This document shows, one piece after another, positions 36,471 to 48,173 of a stretch of 64,000 bases of DNA. Positions within the stretch are counted from its first letter, which is position 1. Each line of letters opens with the position of its first letter. The position numbers and the translations under genes were made by a program. The stretch is from NCBI GenBank assembly GCA_030512295.1, contig JAULSR010000004.1, positions 2,232,001-2,296,000 on the forward strand, read 5' to 3'. The notes below the pieces were generated by a model. The model saw nothing but the letters and a program-made list of their open reading frames with translations, was not told where the DNA came from and did not search any database. Source of the DNA: Bombardia bombarda. Its lineage: Eukaryota > Ascomycota > Sordariomycetes > Sordariales > Lasiosphaeriaceae.

Positions 36471-39400
36471 GGTAACGAGTTGAAATAATGGGAGTAAAAT
36501 CTCCTGTCGGTGGTTGAATTTGCAGTTGAAGCGGAGAGGGCCTAAGACTTGTTGAAATGACTTGGGCAGTAATTGCGTTGGACCGAGGGTGATGGATCTC
36601 AATTGCATTCTTTGAAGGCCAAGTGGCCGTGTTTTATTCTATTCTGTTCATGTTGTTTGAGCACCATGACGTCCATGTCATTTCTTGTCAAAGTCCGAAC
36701 TCCTCGAGATAGTGCAAGTCATCATTGCTACAGGCTCAAACTCCGACAACACCGGCTCGAGTAGCTTTCATCACCCTCGCGGACTAAACCCTTCCCCGGT
36801 CCGGTAGGGCTTGGGCTGTTCACGGTTGCTGCCATCTCCGCTTCCCATACGCATTCGGAGTGGGGCCGGCTTGTGCGGGGAGCTTGGCTTCTCCCATTAA
36901 GATACTCCGCCCCACCGATAAACTCCGAGTAGTGTGAGTGCCCACTATGAAGTGGTGGCAAGCGTTGCCATCCAAGCGGTTTGATAAGCTATTGCCATTT
37001 GATAACTGAAGTTAGAAGTCTTCTCAAAATTAGAGTGGTGCACTCAGAATAAGCCCGAAGCCCGACGGAGAGGGATATATCGACATCTCTCGGCGGTGGG
37101 ATAGGCTGGTTGAGGATTTAGAGGAAAATTTGGCACTCACTAAGATGATAGATCGGAGGTAATAGAGGTGTGATGTACAAGGGGCAGGACAAGGGGGATA
37201 CTGTCGTAGGGGCGGCAGCCATTGATCAAGATGATTACTACAGCAGTGTGTGGCATATTCGCGATGGAGGCGGCAGAAATTCAACCCGGATGCTTATAGC
37301 TCAGGTTTGAGATAGCACGTCGACAATTCCAAATACTTCCTGCCACAATCATTATTTGTTCATCATAACGGCCATGTTTGGAGGCCCAAGATCGACTATG
37401 GCCTCGAACAAGGTCGAAACCAAAGTCGAAACCAAACAACATGAAGTTTGTTCTTGCCCGGTTTGGCTTCCAGTAGCATGGTGGTGATCGGATGGTAACA
37501 AGTTCCTTGCATACGAGATCGGATATGCTATTATCAAGATATTATCCGTATCTCCATTATTCCTTGCTGCGGCAATCGATCATAGTTAGAAACAAAATCT
37601 GTATTATCCACAAGCCAATTTTTTTGCTGAAACGCTTGATCGACAGATAGGGGAAAAAAAAGAAAGAAAGGTCCGGCTTTTAATGCATCATGATGTCTTG
37701 CTGTGCGGCGTAGGTTCATGTTTTTATTCATCCAACCATATTTTCGCTCCCCTCATTCGATGGGTTCACAGATATGCTATCAGCATGCTTGTTCTCTCGG
37801 GTGCTTGTGACAACAAATCCATATTGACCGGCATACATAAGGTATCCATCTGTCGCTTACCAAGTGCTCTCCCCCCACTAGACTTAACCCCTGTGAGTCC
37901 TAGCGAGTCTCCACAAACTTTGAGCACAGGATATAGTTGCTGATGTACAAAATTGAACAAAATGAATATTGAACACCTGCTTCACTCATCCCATGAGAAC
38001 GCCTTTTTAAATTGTATATCCCGAGGACCGCGAGTGTATCTGTGATTGAGTCTTTGTGTATGCGGCTCGATCGGTCCGCGTCGTAGTAACTCCGAACTCT
38101 CAGTCAGTCAGTCTCAGTGCCTTACCAACCCACCATCTCCAAAACCTACCATGGCTACAAGCGCAGAAGCACCTAAAAGCTGGCCATCGGCGACTCCCCA
38201 CATTTAAACCCGATCTCAAATATATCCCCAATCGGAACGAACGGACCATCCTGAGGCAACCTATTTCCCCGTTGGATGTGCGCAAAAAGAAAAAAAAGAA
38301 GTGAAAGTCCGTGCTTCTTACCGCGTAAGCGCCATCTTTTGTGTGTGATCTGCACTCACGGCCCGAGAGGGGGTTTCTTTCGACTCCTTTGGCTAGGATC
38401 GCTTTGTATGTGGGTTGGTTCCTGAGACATGCAAGCAAAAGCGGCTGGAGCAAACTTTCTGGTACGTACGTACGGTGGTACCACTATTGTGATGATTGTA
38501 AGTACCTACGTACCAATACGGAATGGGCTCAATCCAAGGAGAACAGAGCCACTTGTGACCCGAGCGTCGTACCAAGATCCATAATAGGGGTACCCAGGTG
38601 TCGATCGCGCTAGTCCCCGACTCGATGTAGCCTGTTTGTGTGCGGGGGGGCCCCTCAGTGTAGATCTCCTTGGCGATCATATCACAACGACAATCGTCGT
38701 TGGTGCCTTCCCACTTCCTTTCTTTTTTTCTCTAGTCCCCGCTCCCGTCTCTCTCTCTCTTCACACAAACATTTTGGGAGGCGCGCAGACCAGAAATTTG
38801 CATCATCTTATCTTCTCTGGCATTGACGTCGGTTTGGCACGGCCTAATCGAGACCGGCCAAGAACTAGTGGCGCTCTCGGTGGCTACTAGGCTTAGAGGC
38901 GGTCGGGGGGGGGGGGGGGGGGGGATTTTCGGGTTTTGATCAGGAACTGGGAAATGTTAGTGACTTGTAACAGAAGCCTGCATGAGTGTTGGAACAACTG
39001 GCAATAGCTTTTCTTTTGTTTATTTAAACATTTCTTTTTTCTTCTCGACTGCTTTCACGATCATCCCACAGATTTGGAATATACAAGGTAGTTGATGACA
39101 TATGATTTAATGTAACGTATCTGATCAATTATAGAATATTTGGAATCCTATTCTCCCTAATCTTGAAATTGTCCAGACCGCCTTTGACGGGGAGAAAAAA
39201 GGGAACATGGAAGATGGTCGATCTCGCGTTATCGATCGCACGGTTATTGTGATGGAAGTAGACCGGACCCCCCTTCAAACTGTGCGGATCAAGGGCGGTA
39301 CACAACGGGTCTAACCCTGGCTGTCTTAGGGTTACAACCACCACCATCTACGTTTAAAGATGCAAAAAGCATCTAATTTGAGGCTGTGGAAGGGGGACTC

Positions 39401-41063
39401 CAACTTCCCAATTATATGACCACCTGGTGCGAGACTATACTGGGTCGAAATCAGAATGTTTGTAGCCAAAGGGGGCAATCATAAGGGAGTTGAGTGGTGA
39501 ACGTAATGCACGTACCTATCTATCAGTATGTGAGAAAAATCCTCCAGTCTGTTAAAATTCCAAATTGGCACTCTTTTGACCCCAATAGTGACGTTCGAGT
39601 ATGCAGAAGTCCTATTGGTTTCAGCCCTATTATTGATTAAGGCCTCCCAAGCTAAAAGATGCTGCATTCAGTTCCGCGTATGCGGGTTCATCCCAAGTAG
39701 ACATATAGTACATGATGACTGCATATGACATCCGCCCCACTGGGCTTTTGGTCAGGCCAAAGCGTGTTACATCGAATCAATAGATGCCATTCTCGTCACA
39801 GAAATATCTCAGGATCGGGCCACCTCGAAGGAATGGGTGGTACCAAGAAATTGATTCTCGCACAGGGGCCCTATAGGTGAGGAGAGGAGCATGTCAAGAA
39901 GAGGGTTCTCGTTTCTTTGGGTTAGCGCCATGTCTGATGGACGGGATCCCCGCAGGGATGGCACTGATCACGGAGACGATCCGATCGAACCCCAACCAAT
40001 TACAACTGTGTGAAGAGGCGGAGAAAGACGTTTCGGGACGTCTTAGCCCTGACAGTGAAGATCATGGGTGTTTAGGACGGCGGAAGGCCGTTTGTCTGTT
40101 CGGGGACCACGGGACCGATACAATTATATCAAGAACTAATATTTATCCATCTAAGGAATATCATGCAGCATATACAAGACCACGATTTTAAATACATGAG
40201 TCTAAATTTACTGACTTTGAACATTGTCTTCTCCCATTTTCTGACTTGCAGGCGTTGATTATCTCAACAGGGACGAGTTGGGTGAAGGTACAATGCACAA
40301 TGGCGAGATAATGCTTCCCCACATGAGACATGCAGACTGTAGTGTAGTAGATCCTGAATCCCCTATCCCGAGTCACGTCCCAAAAGAAAAGAAAACGAAA
40401 GACGGGAAGGAGAGTAAGGTAAGATGCCCAGCAAAACACAGAGCCAACTAAGGCTTGGGCTGCTCTGTCAAGGACCTTATTTTCTTCCGACAATGCGCCA
40501 CAGGCTTAGTAGAAACCGGCCGTAAGCTGTTTTTAGGGAGAGCCTGGAGATGTGACCTGTCCCCCGGGCCACAGACAGGCCAGTGCCCGGTCTAGTCGCC
40601 GTCCCAGCTCTTTAGTTGACCGGGGGCTGCTCCTCAGGGCTCCGCCAGATCGGGCCACAGCCGCAACCCAAACAGGGGTCAGATCCAATTCTTTTCTTTT
40701 TTTCCTCTTTCTGTATCTCTCCTTGAAATCGTCATTCATCATTAGTGTCTTATTGTTGGGAACTTGTGTTTGTCGACGGCCCAACACTCAGGTTAGAAGC
40801 CGCCAGATCGCGATTAAGGTAGGTATCTGTTGCCCGACTTACTATCTACCTATTATTATCTCTCCCTTTCTTTTGCTTGAATCTGTTTGTAATTTCCTCG
40901 ACAACAGCTACCATATAACATCACCCCATCCCCTCCGTGAACCCCTACTGTTCGGCAAAGGACGGCAACCAAAGATCAGGGCCCAGCCAGCACAACAGTC
41001 ACCGGACCGCAGCAATAAAAAGCCCTCGAAGCCCCACCCCTGACAGAATACCAACATCCAAAA
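36471..41063. other. Divergent intergenic region between PKS and dehydrogenase genes
   Basis: This 4.6 kb contains no recognised gene. It must hold the promoters of both flanking genes, which diverge from it. A 20-base G run lies at 38905-38924. Several short open frames (for example 39877-40191) show no family features. Confidence 0.5.
38905..38924. repeat. Homopolymer of 20 G
   Basis: An uninterrupted G20 tract lies in non-coding DNA. It could form a G-quadruplex and is prone to length variation and sequencing error. Confidence 0.9.
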
Positions 41064-42275
41064 ATGAGCTCCTTCATCCAAACCCAGGTCTCCAACGGCC
41101 GCATCGCCACCTCCCTCCCGCGCGGCCTCGTCGCCGTCTTCGTCGGCGGCACCAGCGGCGTCGGCGAGCGCGTCATGAAGCACCTAGCCAAGAACGCCGT
41201 CGCCCCCCGCATCTACTTCATCGGCCGCTCCCAAGAGGCAGGCGGCCGCGTCACCAGCGAGCTGCACGCCCTCAACCCCGAGGGCGAATACCACTTCATC
41301 GGCGCCGACATCTCGCTGCTCCGCACCGTCGACGACATCTGCCGGGACATCAAGGCCCGCGAGCAGTTTGTCAACCTGCTCTTCATGACCGCGGGACGGA
41401 CGGTGACGCCCAGCACGGGGGGTGATTCCAACCCCATCTCATCGTCCCACAATCGATGTCGCCCTGCTAACAATCCGATACCAACAGACACGCACGAGGG
41501 CCTCTCCTACACCTGCTCCGTCACCTTCTACGCCCGCATCCGCTTCGCCGTCAACCTCCTCCCGCAGCTGCAAAAGGCGCCCTCCCTCCGCCGCGTCGTC
41601 ACCGTCTTCGCCGCCACCAAAGAAGGCCCCGTCGACCCGCACAACTTCCCGGCCCGCAACCTGCCGCCCGTGCGCGCCCGCGCCCACGTCAGCTCCATGA
41701 TGACCCTCGCGCTCGAGTCGCTCGCGCTCGAGGCGCCAGACATTTCTTTTGTGCACACCAGCCCCGGACCCAGCAGCTCTAGCAGTAGCAGCAGTAGTGA
41801 CATAAGTCCCAAGGGGGGCAAGAGCAAGTCCAAGGGCAGTAGTACTAGCGGGAAAGCAGGCAAGGGTGGTGGTTCCAATGGGATCCGCGCGGTGTTTAGC
41901 AATGTGCTTGCGCCGCTGGTGGCGGTGGGGAGTTCGGCGGGCGAGGTGGGCGAGAGGCAGTTGTTCTTTGCGACGAGCGCGAGGTTCCCGGCTAGGTCGG
42001 CGGGATGTGTGGTTGATCTTGTCGGGACGGCGGGCGTGCCGGTGTTTGAGGGGCAAGGGGGAGGAGGTGGTGGTGGTGGTGGAGGAGGGGGTGTGGCGAA
42101 GGGGACGGATATGCGTGAGGGGAGCGGGGTGTACTCTGTGAACCATGATGGCGAGGGGCCGAGCCAGAAGGTTGTGGGCTTGTTGCAGGATCTGCGGGAT
42201 GCTGATCTGGTGAGGTGGGTGTGGTCGCATGTGGAGGGGGAGTTTGTGAGGGTTACGGGGACGGCTTTTATCTAG
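41064..42275 (+). CDS. Short-chain dehydrogenase/reductase-like protein, atypical
   Basis: Exons are 41064-41421 and 41488-42275, giving 381 aa. The 66-nt intron (41422-41487) is a multiple of three and has no stop, so an unspliced reading is also open. The GTGATT donor, perfect TGCTAAC branch site and CAG acceptor favour splicing. The N-terminal Rossmann region has VAVFVGGTSGVGE and later IYFIGRS and LLFMTAG, matching NAD(P)-binding SDR folds. The canonical YxxxK catalytic pair is not visible; the expected segment reads RARAHVSSMMTLALE. A Ser-rich, then Lys/Gly-rich insertion (about residues 235-265) and a glycine run near the C-terminus are low complexity. Members of this SDR subgroup occur in fungal polyketide clusters, and the gene faces away from the PKS. 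The substrate is unknown. Confidence 0.8.
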   Translation: MSSFIQTQVSNGRIATSLPRGLVAVFVGGTSGVGERVMKHLAKNAVAPRIYFIGRSQEAGGRVTSELHALNPEGEYHFIGADISLLRTVDDICRDIKAREQFVNLLFMTAGRTVTPSTGGDSNPISSSHNRCRPANNPIPTDTHEGLSYTCSVTFYARIRFAVNLLPQLQKAPSLRRVVTVFAATKEGPVDPHNFPARNLPPVRARAHVSSMMTLALESLALEAPDISFVHTSPGPSSSSSSSSSDISPKGGKSKSKGSSTSGKAGKGGGSNGIRAVFSNVLAPLVAVGSSAGEVGERQLFFATSARFPARSAGCVVDLVGTAGVPVFEGQGGGGGGGGGGGGVAKGTDMREGSGVYSVNHDGEGPSQKVVGLLQDLRDADLVRWVWSHVEGEFVRVTGTAFI

Positions 42276-43474
42276 GGGGGACTGCTGCTTGAGTTGTGGA
42301 TGATGAATAATATGAAAAGGATTTGCTGTTTTATGTGGAATGATACTAAGAAAAGATCTGGATCGGATGGGGGAGGGATCATACCTCTTGGAGACGGCAG
42401 GAAACCGCTTTTGGCCGAGGGATTTGCATGTAAGCTGGGGTCTATGTCCAATGTCTTGGCTTTAAGTTAGCTTTTTTTTATCGAACTACATTGTGTAAGA
42501 CTGCACCTGTATCTGCCTTCTAAAGGGCGCATCTAATGGATATGTGTGGACGTTCTGTCTGTAGGATCTTAGTGAACAAAACACATACCGGGCTCACTTT
42601 GGAACTTCTCTATACCATCGGTACTTGCGAAGGATTTTTCCTTTACTTGCTGTTCATCCTTTCATACTTGCTAATTTTTCGCTACCTCATTGATCCAACT
42701 GCTTCGAAACTTGGTGCATCATATGGGTCTAGCGTTAATAGACGGTGTCCGATGGCTCATTCCGCATTTTCTTGGGGATGTAGATAAAATAATGGCTAAA
42801 AAAACACAACTAAATGGTTTCAAAGACAGAAAATGCGTGCGAGGCTGTCATCTTGGATTTATACGTCATTTGGCGAACATTAAATGGGCGCTTGTATTTT
42901 TCGGGGTGCGAAGGTGGTGGGAAACAGAGTGGAGGGGTTCAGGGCGGTCGGGTGTGCAGATGCCAACTTAGCTTTCCAGACATGACTAGACAGAAAATGG
43001 GAGCGAGAGCTCTTCCTTCTCGGTGGGGCCCTTTTTCTTGGTTTAGAACTACCCCGCCGTGTATCTAGCCAATAGCATCTCAGCCTGAATCGACCACAGC
43101 TATTATGACGTCATATGCCATCACACGTAGCAGCCGTCGCACTCTTACTATCGCGTGATTTCCTTTTCCTTTTCTTTTTCTTTTTTTCTCCACGAGAAAT
43201 GTCACAGAATGAAAGGGGAACCGCTGGGATCTTTCTCAAAAAAATTCGTTACCAATAGCCCATTACTAGATCCATTATCTCGTCGCAATTAAGTTGCTTA
43301 TCCAAGTCTAAAATACTAGAATATTCCCTCCTCCAAATGCAATCCAATGAGATGAATACCCCCCATTATTTCCAAGAATCTCGGGCACAAAAGCAGTTGT
43401 CAAAATGACTCCAGCCCAAAACATTTACTCCAGATCCATGTCGTCCGTCTCGGGAGATGTGTCATCAGCCCACT
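42276..43474. other. Intergenic region
   Basis: No gene was recognised. In 43425-43474 a minus-strand tail in a different frame from the neighbouring small gene reads VKWADDTSPETDDMDLE before a stop (see the entry for 43475-43858). Confidence 0.45.
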
Positions 43475-43858
43475 TCACTGACTTGGTCCCCGAGCCTTAC
43501 TTCGAACGGCAGCCTGGACCTCGGATTGGGCGACATAGATGGTCTCTTTGGTTTCAACGGCAGCTTCTTTCATTAAGCTGGTGAATTCCGCCTCACGGCG
43601 GGCATACTGGGCTAGTTGAGCCTGGCGGTACCGAAGGATGGCAGGAAGTCGACGGGCAATCCGAGCCCGATAGGCCATGACGGGTGAGGAAGCTCGGTCG
43701 CTGCCCTGCGAGCTGCTCTCGGGCGTGCTCTAAAGAGAAGGATGAGGTGTTAGCTTGGCCATGTTATGGCGTAGTTAAAAAGAAGCTAGGAAGTATTATG
43801 TGCTCACCGATAGCGACGATGATGAATTAGCAATATTGGGTAGACATACCTTGGCCAT
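43475..43858 (-). CDS. Small helical hypothetical protein, about 101 aa
   Basis: Exon 1 is 43858-43808 (MAKVCLPNIANSSSSLS) and exon 2 is 43729-43475. They join across a 78-nt intron with a GTGAGC donor and TAG acceptor, phase 0. A second in-phase donor GTATGT directly after MAK would give an 87-aa form. The product is Ser-rich at its start, then strongly basic and helical (YRARIARRLPAILRYRQ, QYARREAEFTSLMKE), without membrane segments. Beyond the stop, an acidic tail remains open in another frame to 43425, which suggests a small indel near 43490 or chance. No family recognised. Coding is supported by splice signals and helical periodicity only. Confidence 0.5.
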
Positions 43859-44628
43859 CTTGATATCGAAAATCTACTTGGCGTAGTGAAGATTGGTGTG
43901 TGAGTAAGGGAAAGTAGGTGGAGATAGTATGGTATGTGTGGTATGTGCGATGTTGCTATGTGTGCTTGTGGTTGGTGAGGTGTGCAAGTGCAGAGAGAAA
44001 GTCGCAAGTCTGGGTTAGCGATGTGGGTGGCAAGAGAAGTGCAAGTTCAAGAGAAGTGCAAGATCAGGAGAGTGGGAAGAATTACATAGGAGGAGGCTGG
44101 TGGCTGATTTGACAGCTGGGCATTGAATGAAGTATGGATTGAGGATTTTCTCGGTTCTGATATTCAATACTTTTATCTCAACTATGTCCCTGTTATAGAA
44201 CAGGAAGCGACGAACAGCAAGTTACGGCCTGATTGTGTTGGATTTATGCTTCCAGCCAATGGGGAAAATAACTTGATCCCATATCGTGCTCCCCAAGGCT
44301 GGTTTAGCGGATACCTACCTCAGTGGCCTAACAGAACAGCACTATTGTTTGCTCTTGATGTGGGGGGCAGACAGGCCCTCGCTGCTATTGTCTGGTCTTG
44401 TACGACAGATATGGCTCCACGTCGGATCACTGGGATGCCGCGGCTTTCTCCTTGTAAATCGTCGCCTGCCTAGACACCTAGACCTAACTCCTTGATCAGG
44501 TATCTTCTACTTCTTGACGAGGATGCTACCTCTGGGACCATGCCCTGAAGTTATCAATATCGGTTGCAACCGCACAAGCCTGGCTTACCTAAATTCATGT
44601 AGCACGAGTATCGGACGAAAGGCATGGA
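43859..44628. other. Region with one unassigned open frame
   Basis: A 116-codon plus-strand frame at 44123-44473 (starting MNEVWIEDFLGSDIQ, with GWFSGYLPQWPNR) looks weakly protein-like but has no recognised family or splice context. It could be a remnant linked to the damaged P-loop fragment just downstream. Otherwise nothing was seen. Confidence 0.35.
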
Positions 44629-45162
44629 ATGCTCAAGCGCAAGGTACGGCGTAGCGAGACCCATATCAGACAGCAAACGAAGTCGCTAGAAAAGCATGCA
44701 AGATTGTTGAAGGGACTCAGAGGCACATCTGAGAAGATCAACCGTTTGGAGGCGGAGATCGAACGACTCAAGACAACGGCAACGGAGGTACTGCAACGCA
44801 AAGCAGAACTGAAAAACTCGAGGTAACTATTTTTCATGTCGTCTTGACACTCCAATATGTTTGAAACAGCATCGACATACCGACTGCTCAGCTGCATGTA
44901 ACCATGATCATCGAACCCGCGGCAAGCGGCAAGAGTACACTGGCAAAAGCACTTATCGGACAGCTCCCGCATGCTCGAGAAAGATTTCCTCCACCGACGC
45001 AGATCTGTCAAATGGTCAGGAGGACTCGCGGAATGGCTGCAAAACAGCATTTCAGAACGACATAGGGAGCAGGCAGTTATCTTCACCGATCATAAACCTC
45101 CAACATGGTTTTTTGACCCGCCTCAAGCTGAAGGGCATATAAGCACGCTGGACCTGACTTGA
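44629..45162 (+). pseudogene. Remnant of a coiled-coil P-loop NTPase-like protein, frameshifted
   Basis: A first segment, 44629-44822, encodes a coiled coil (SEKINRLEAEIERLKTTA). A 47-nt intron-like stretch (GTAACT..CAG, 44823-44869) follows, after which the frame continues with VTMIIEPAASGKSTLAKAL, a Walker-A-like P-loop in which the usual first Gly is Glu. That frame then ends in unrelated sequence. The neighbouring frame from 44971 continues with plausible protein (VKWSGGLAEWLQNSISERH, then TDHKPPTWFFDPP) to a stop at 45162. The change of frame within a continuous protein-like stretch indicates a small indel. The source family is not identified; P-loop ATPases of this type include NACHT-like and kinase-like proteins. 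No start or full domain is present. Confidence 0.45.
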
Positions 45163-46116
45163 AAAACACACGGAGGCCGCGAATCCGATACAGAAGCAGC
45201 ACCAGTCCCATGGTCTCCATTAATCATATTCTGTTACCTATACATTTCATGGCTGTCGTCTAGCTGAGGTCCGCATCCATTACGACAACCTGTCAAAGCC
45301 TAACTCTACTGGTTTGTTTGTGCATGGTTCCTTGGTTCTGTTAATCTTGGATTGAAGACAAAGATCGCTTAGCATGTAATCTCTCTTTACAGGAGAACAT
45401 CCGCTATCGGTTAGCTGGTGTGGTTCTGGGTCGAAGGGCATCGACGCTATCAAATAGACGCTCTTCATACGAGATTGCGCCTGATTACTCGCTTTGGTTG
45501 GGGCCTAAGCGTCAGTGCGAACTGCTACCTCGGCTGCATCAACTAAACGTTCTTACCTAAGGCGGTCAAGGTTGACATTAACGGCGGCGACAGGAGTAAG
45601 AGCAATATGGATATCAGCAAACCTGGAATAAATTTTTCGCCGAAGAAAAGGATGGCAGAGATGATCGAGAACCGGGGCGCTCGAGAACCGGCAGCTTGCG
45701 TAGCGAATGAGCTCCATTTTCCTCTCTCCGAGTTGTCAAGAAACTAGGAGCACGACTGGAGCTTATTTACGTCAGAATCTCAAACCCTTGCGAATGGAAG
45801 GCTTGTACGATCTGTCAAGGCTCTAGATCTTTGATCCATAGGGTCCAAGAATCTCTTAATTCTTCTTAAATACCTGACAAACACATTCGCACGGATGGGT
45901 GTTCGTCAGGTTCTTAATCGAGGCTCGCAACCATAAACTCTTTGGCATACACCCACAGCTGTTCATTGTTATGTTTCGACTTCGCCAATCCCCCGAGCAA
46001 AAAGGGACGGCCCTAGCTGGCCGGGCCGGTGGAGTGACTCACCAATATCCCGACCCACACCCCTACCACCTCCACAACGGCAAAAAGAGAGGGAACAGGA
46101 CCTGAGTCATTCACTG
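45163..46116. other. Intergenic region
   Basis: No gene or clear repeat was seen between the P-loop remnant and the first tRNA gene. Confidence 0.45.
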
Positions 46117-46205
46117 GGTCTGGCCGGGGATTGAACCCGGGACCTCTCGCATTATTGCTATAGGGTGAACCCTAAGCGAGAATCATACCGCTAGACCACC
46201 AGACC
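46117..46205 (-). tRNA. tRNA-Pro (AGG) with an 18-nt intron
   Basis: Read on the minus strand, a perfect 7-bp acceptor stem (GGTCTGG with CCAGACC) encloses a D arm (GTCTAGCGGTATGAT), an anticodon stem CTCGC/GCGAG and a T arm CCGGG-TTCAATC-CCCGG. The anticodon loop TTAGGG-T is split after position 37 by an 18-nt intron (ttcaccctatagcaataa). Part of the intron (ACCCTA) can pair with the loop, as usual for nuclear tRNA introns. The anticodon is AGG. A run of five T follows on the transcribed strand near 46086, a likely RNA polymerase III stop. Confidence 0.93.
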
Positions 46206-46755
46206 TGGTGTTGTTGTTGGAGATGTCGTCGCATTGTGAGTTTATGGTTAGGCGCGGGCGGCGGGCTGTTGGGGTGAGAAACCGAGAGGAGCGAATTGCT
46301 TGCTCGGCTCAATGGACTTTATTACTGAGCTCTACATCTGTGACAAATTGATCTGCTGGCTTGCTTCGTTTGGCGCGGTTGGTTGTGGTCGAAAGGGCGG
46401 TGCGAAGTGTGTGGTTTCCATGTTGCTAGTGGTGTTGTTGGCTCCTGGCGCAGGTCGCGATGACGACTGCAAGGAGTCCTTCACTTTTGCTTGTCTGCGC
46501 CAATCGATTCAGGGCTGCAAAATCGCTGCGCGGACCAGTAAACAGGCAAAGGGTTAAGGGAGTCTCTTCTGTGTTCGCATGGACTTTCTGGGACAAAAAT
46601 CTGGTTTTTAACAAAAAGCGACTGCATCACGTCAATTGAGCCTTCAAGGGTAAGGGATGGAGAAGTTGGGGTTTTTACAGTGTCGTTGAGCTAATCACGA
46701 CGCAGAGTCTTAAGTTGCGCGTGTCGGTAAAACTTTAATCCAATGTAAGGAACTC

Positions 46756-46861
46756 GGCCTGATGGTCTAGTGGTATGATTCGTGCTTCGGGTTCTTCCCA
46801 TTACTTGATGAAACAAGTTACCAGTATGTGCGAGGTCCCGGGTTCAAATCCCGGTTAGGCC
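46756..46861 (+). tRNA. tRNA-Pro (CGG) with a 35-nt intron
   Basis: The acceptor stem GGCCTGA/TTAGGCC (one G-T pair), D arm GTCTAGTGGTATGAT and T arm CCGGG-TTCAAAT-CCCGG are all present. The anticodon loop TTCGGG-T gives anticodon CGG and is interrupted after position 37 by a 35-nt intron. The anticodon stem CGTGC/GTGCG has two adjacent wobble pairs, so it is weaker than in the AGG gene 550 bp away. A T-rich stretch follows the 3' end. Confidence 0.92.
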
Positions 46862-47320
46862 CTTCCATTTTCTTTTGTCATTTTTGTTGTCCTCAAAGTC
46901 TCAACGAAATTGCATGTTATATTGTGTTATTGATAGGCATTTTCTGCTGTGGGTGGATAGCTTATACCCCTAAGGAATAATTTACACATGAGCGTTTCTC
47001 GAAAGTATAAAAGTGTTAGTGGTGTAATTAAAAATAAGGGCGTGGAGCAATAACTTTACCTGCTTTCTCCACCTTTTATTCTTTAAAGGGGGTGTAAAAG
47101 AGACCATTACTGTTAAGTACCGCTAGCGGAGAAGGAGTGACCCAATGACCTACCTAATATTCTAACAATCAAAGGTACTTCGTACTACTATTTTGAAAAA
47201 TGGTCTGAGCTTTTTTTATATTGTACCAATTGTATGCATTACCACCAGCTGATCACCACACTCGACTACGGTCTCAATTGACTCTTGCGATCTCTTCGCT
47301 GTGGGCACTAGCCCCCCAAG

Positions 47321-47360
47321 TTAGGGTTACTGGTTAGGGTTCAAGGTTCAGGGTTTAGGG
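47321..47360. repeat. Interstitial telomere-like motifs
   Basis: TTAGGG occurs at 47321-47326, 47334-47339 and 47355-47360, with related GGTTCAGGGT text between. This is the fungal telomere unit, but the copies are spaced and imperfect, so it is not a telomere. Confidence 0.6.
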
Positions 47361-48173
47361 TGGTTTGGGGCTGGCCGAACCCCCATACTGGGAATACCTT
47401 ATGTTTTTGATCGTCAGGGGAGGGAGAATCATTGTGTAATTGGAGATGGTGGATGTTGATCAACCAATACTCCCCATTCTTACCTTGGCCTTTCAAATTT
47501 GATCACCCTGGGTGGATGGCAACACTGCTAAAGTCCTTAACTACGGTATCTTGAACTTTCTTCTCCTTATCTAAGTCCCCTTTACACATACTCAAATGCT
47601 GCTTAAAAGTGAGGATCGTGATAAAATGGTTTTACATGCTTAAAATTGGATTCGATCAACCTCTAGAAAATCAGTTGATGGACCCGAGAATCTAAAACGC
47701 ACTGCTGCTCCTTTAGTCCCACTTCGAGATGAACACATAACATAGCTTGCATCCGATGTCCAACGCCTGTCAGCTTATCTACTTAGTGTCTCGTGATCTA
47801 CATGTGTTAGGGGCATGCATCCCCATGGAGTATTTCCTTGGGATGAAAACTGCCTCCTTCCTTTCCTTCGCTCGCCACATCACGAGTTTTTTATTTTTAC
47901 TTTTATTTTTACTTTATTCAGCGGCTGATTAAGACCCATGATACTAGCGCGTGTTTTGTATTTATACACCAATGTTCGCGAACTTTTATTTTCGAACTTA
48001 CAAAGTTTTCCTTTGCCACCAACATCGAGGATCGACTGAAGCACACAAGCTGCACTCGCACCACGACCTTTGTCGCTTCTGAAACACTCTCGTTGCTTTC
48101 TATATCATTATTGCTGCTTTTTGAACTACCTTGCTTGCTTCGTTTGCTTCCAAAGCACTTTCGTCACTTTTTA

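Noticed and set aside
47321..47360. A true telomere or chromosome end
   Set aside because: Only three spaced TTAGGG units, flanked by ordinary sequence and genes on both sides.
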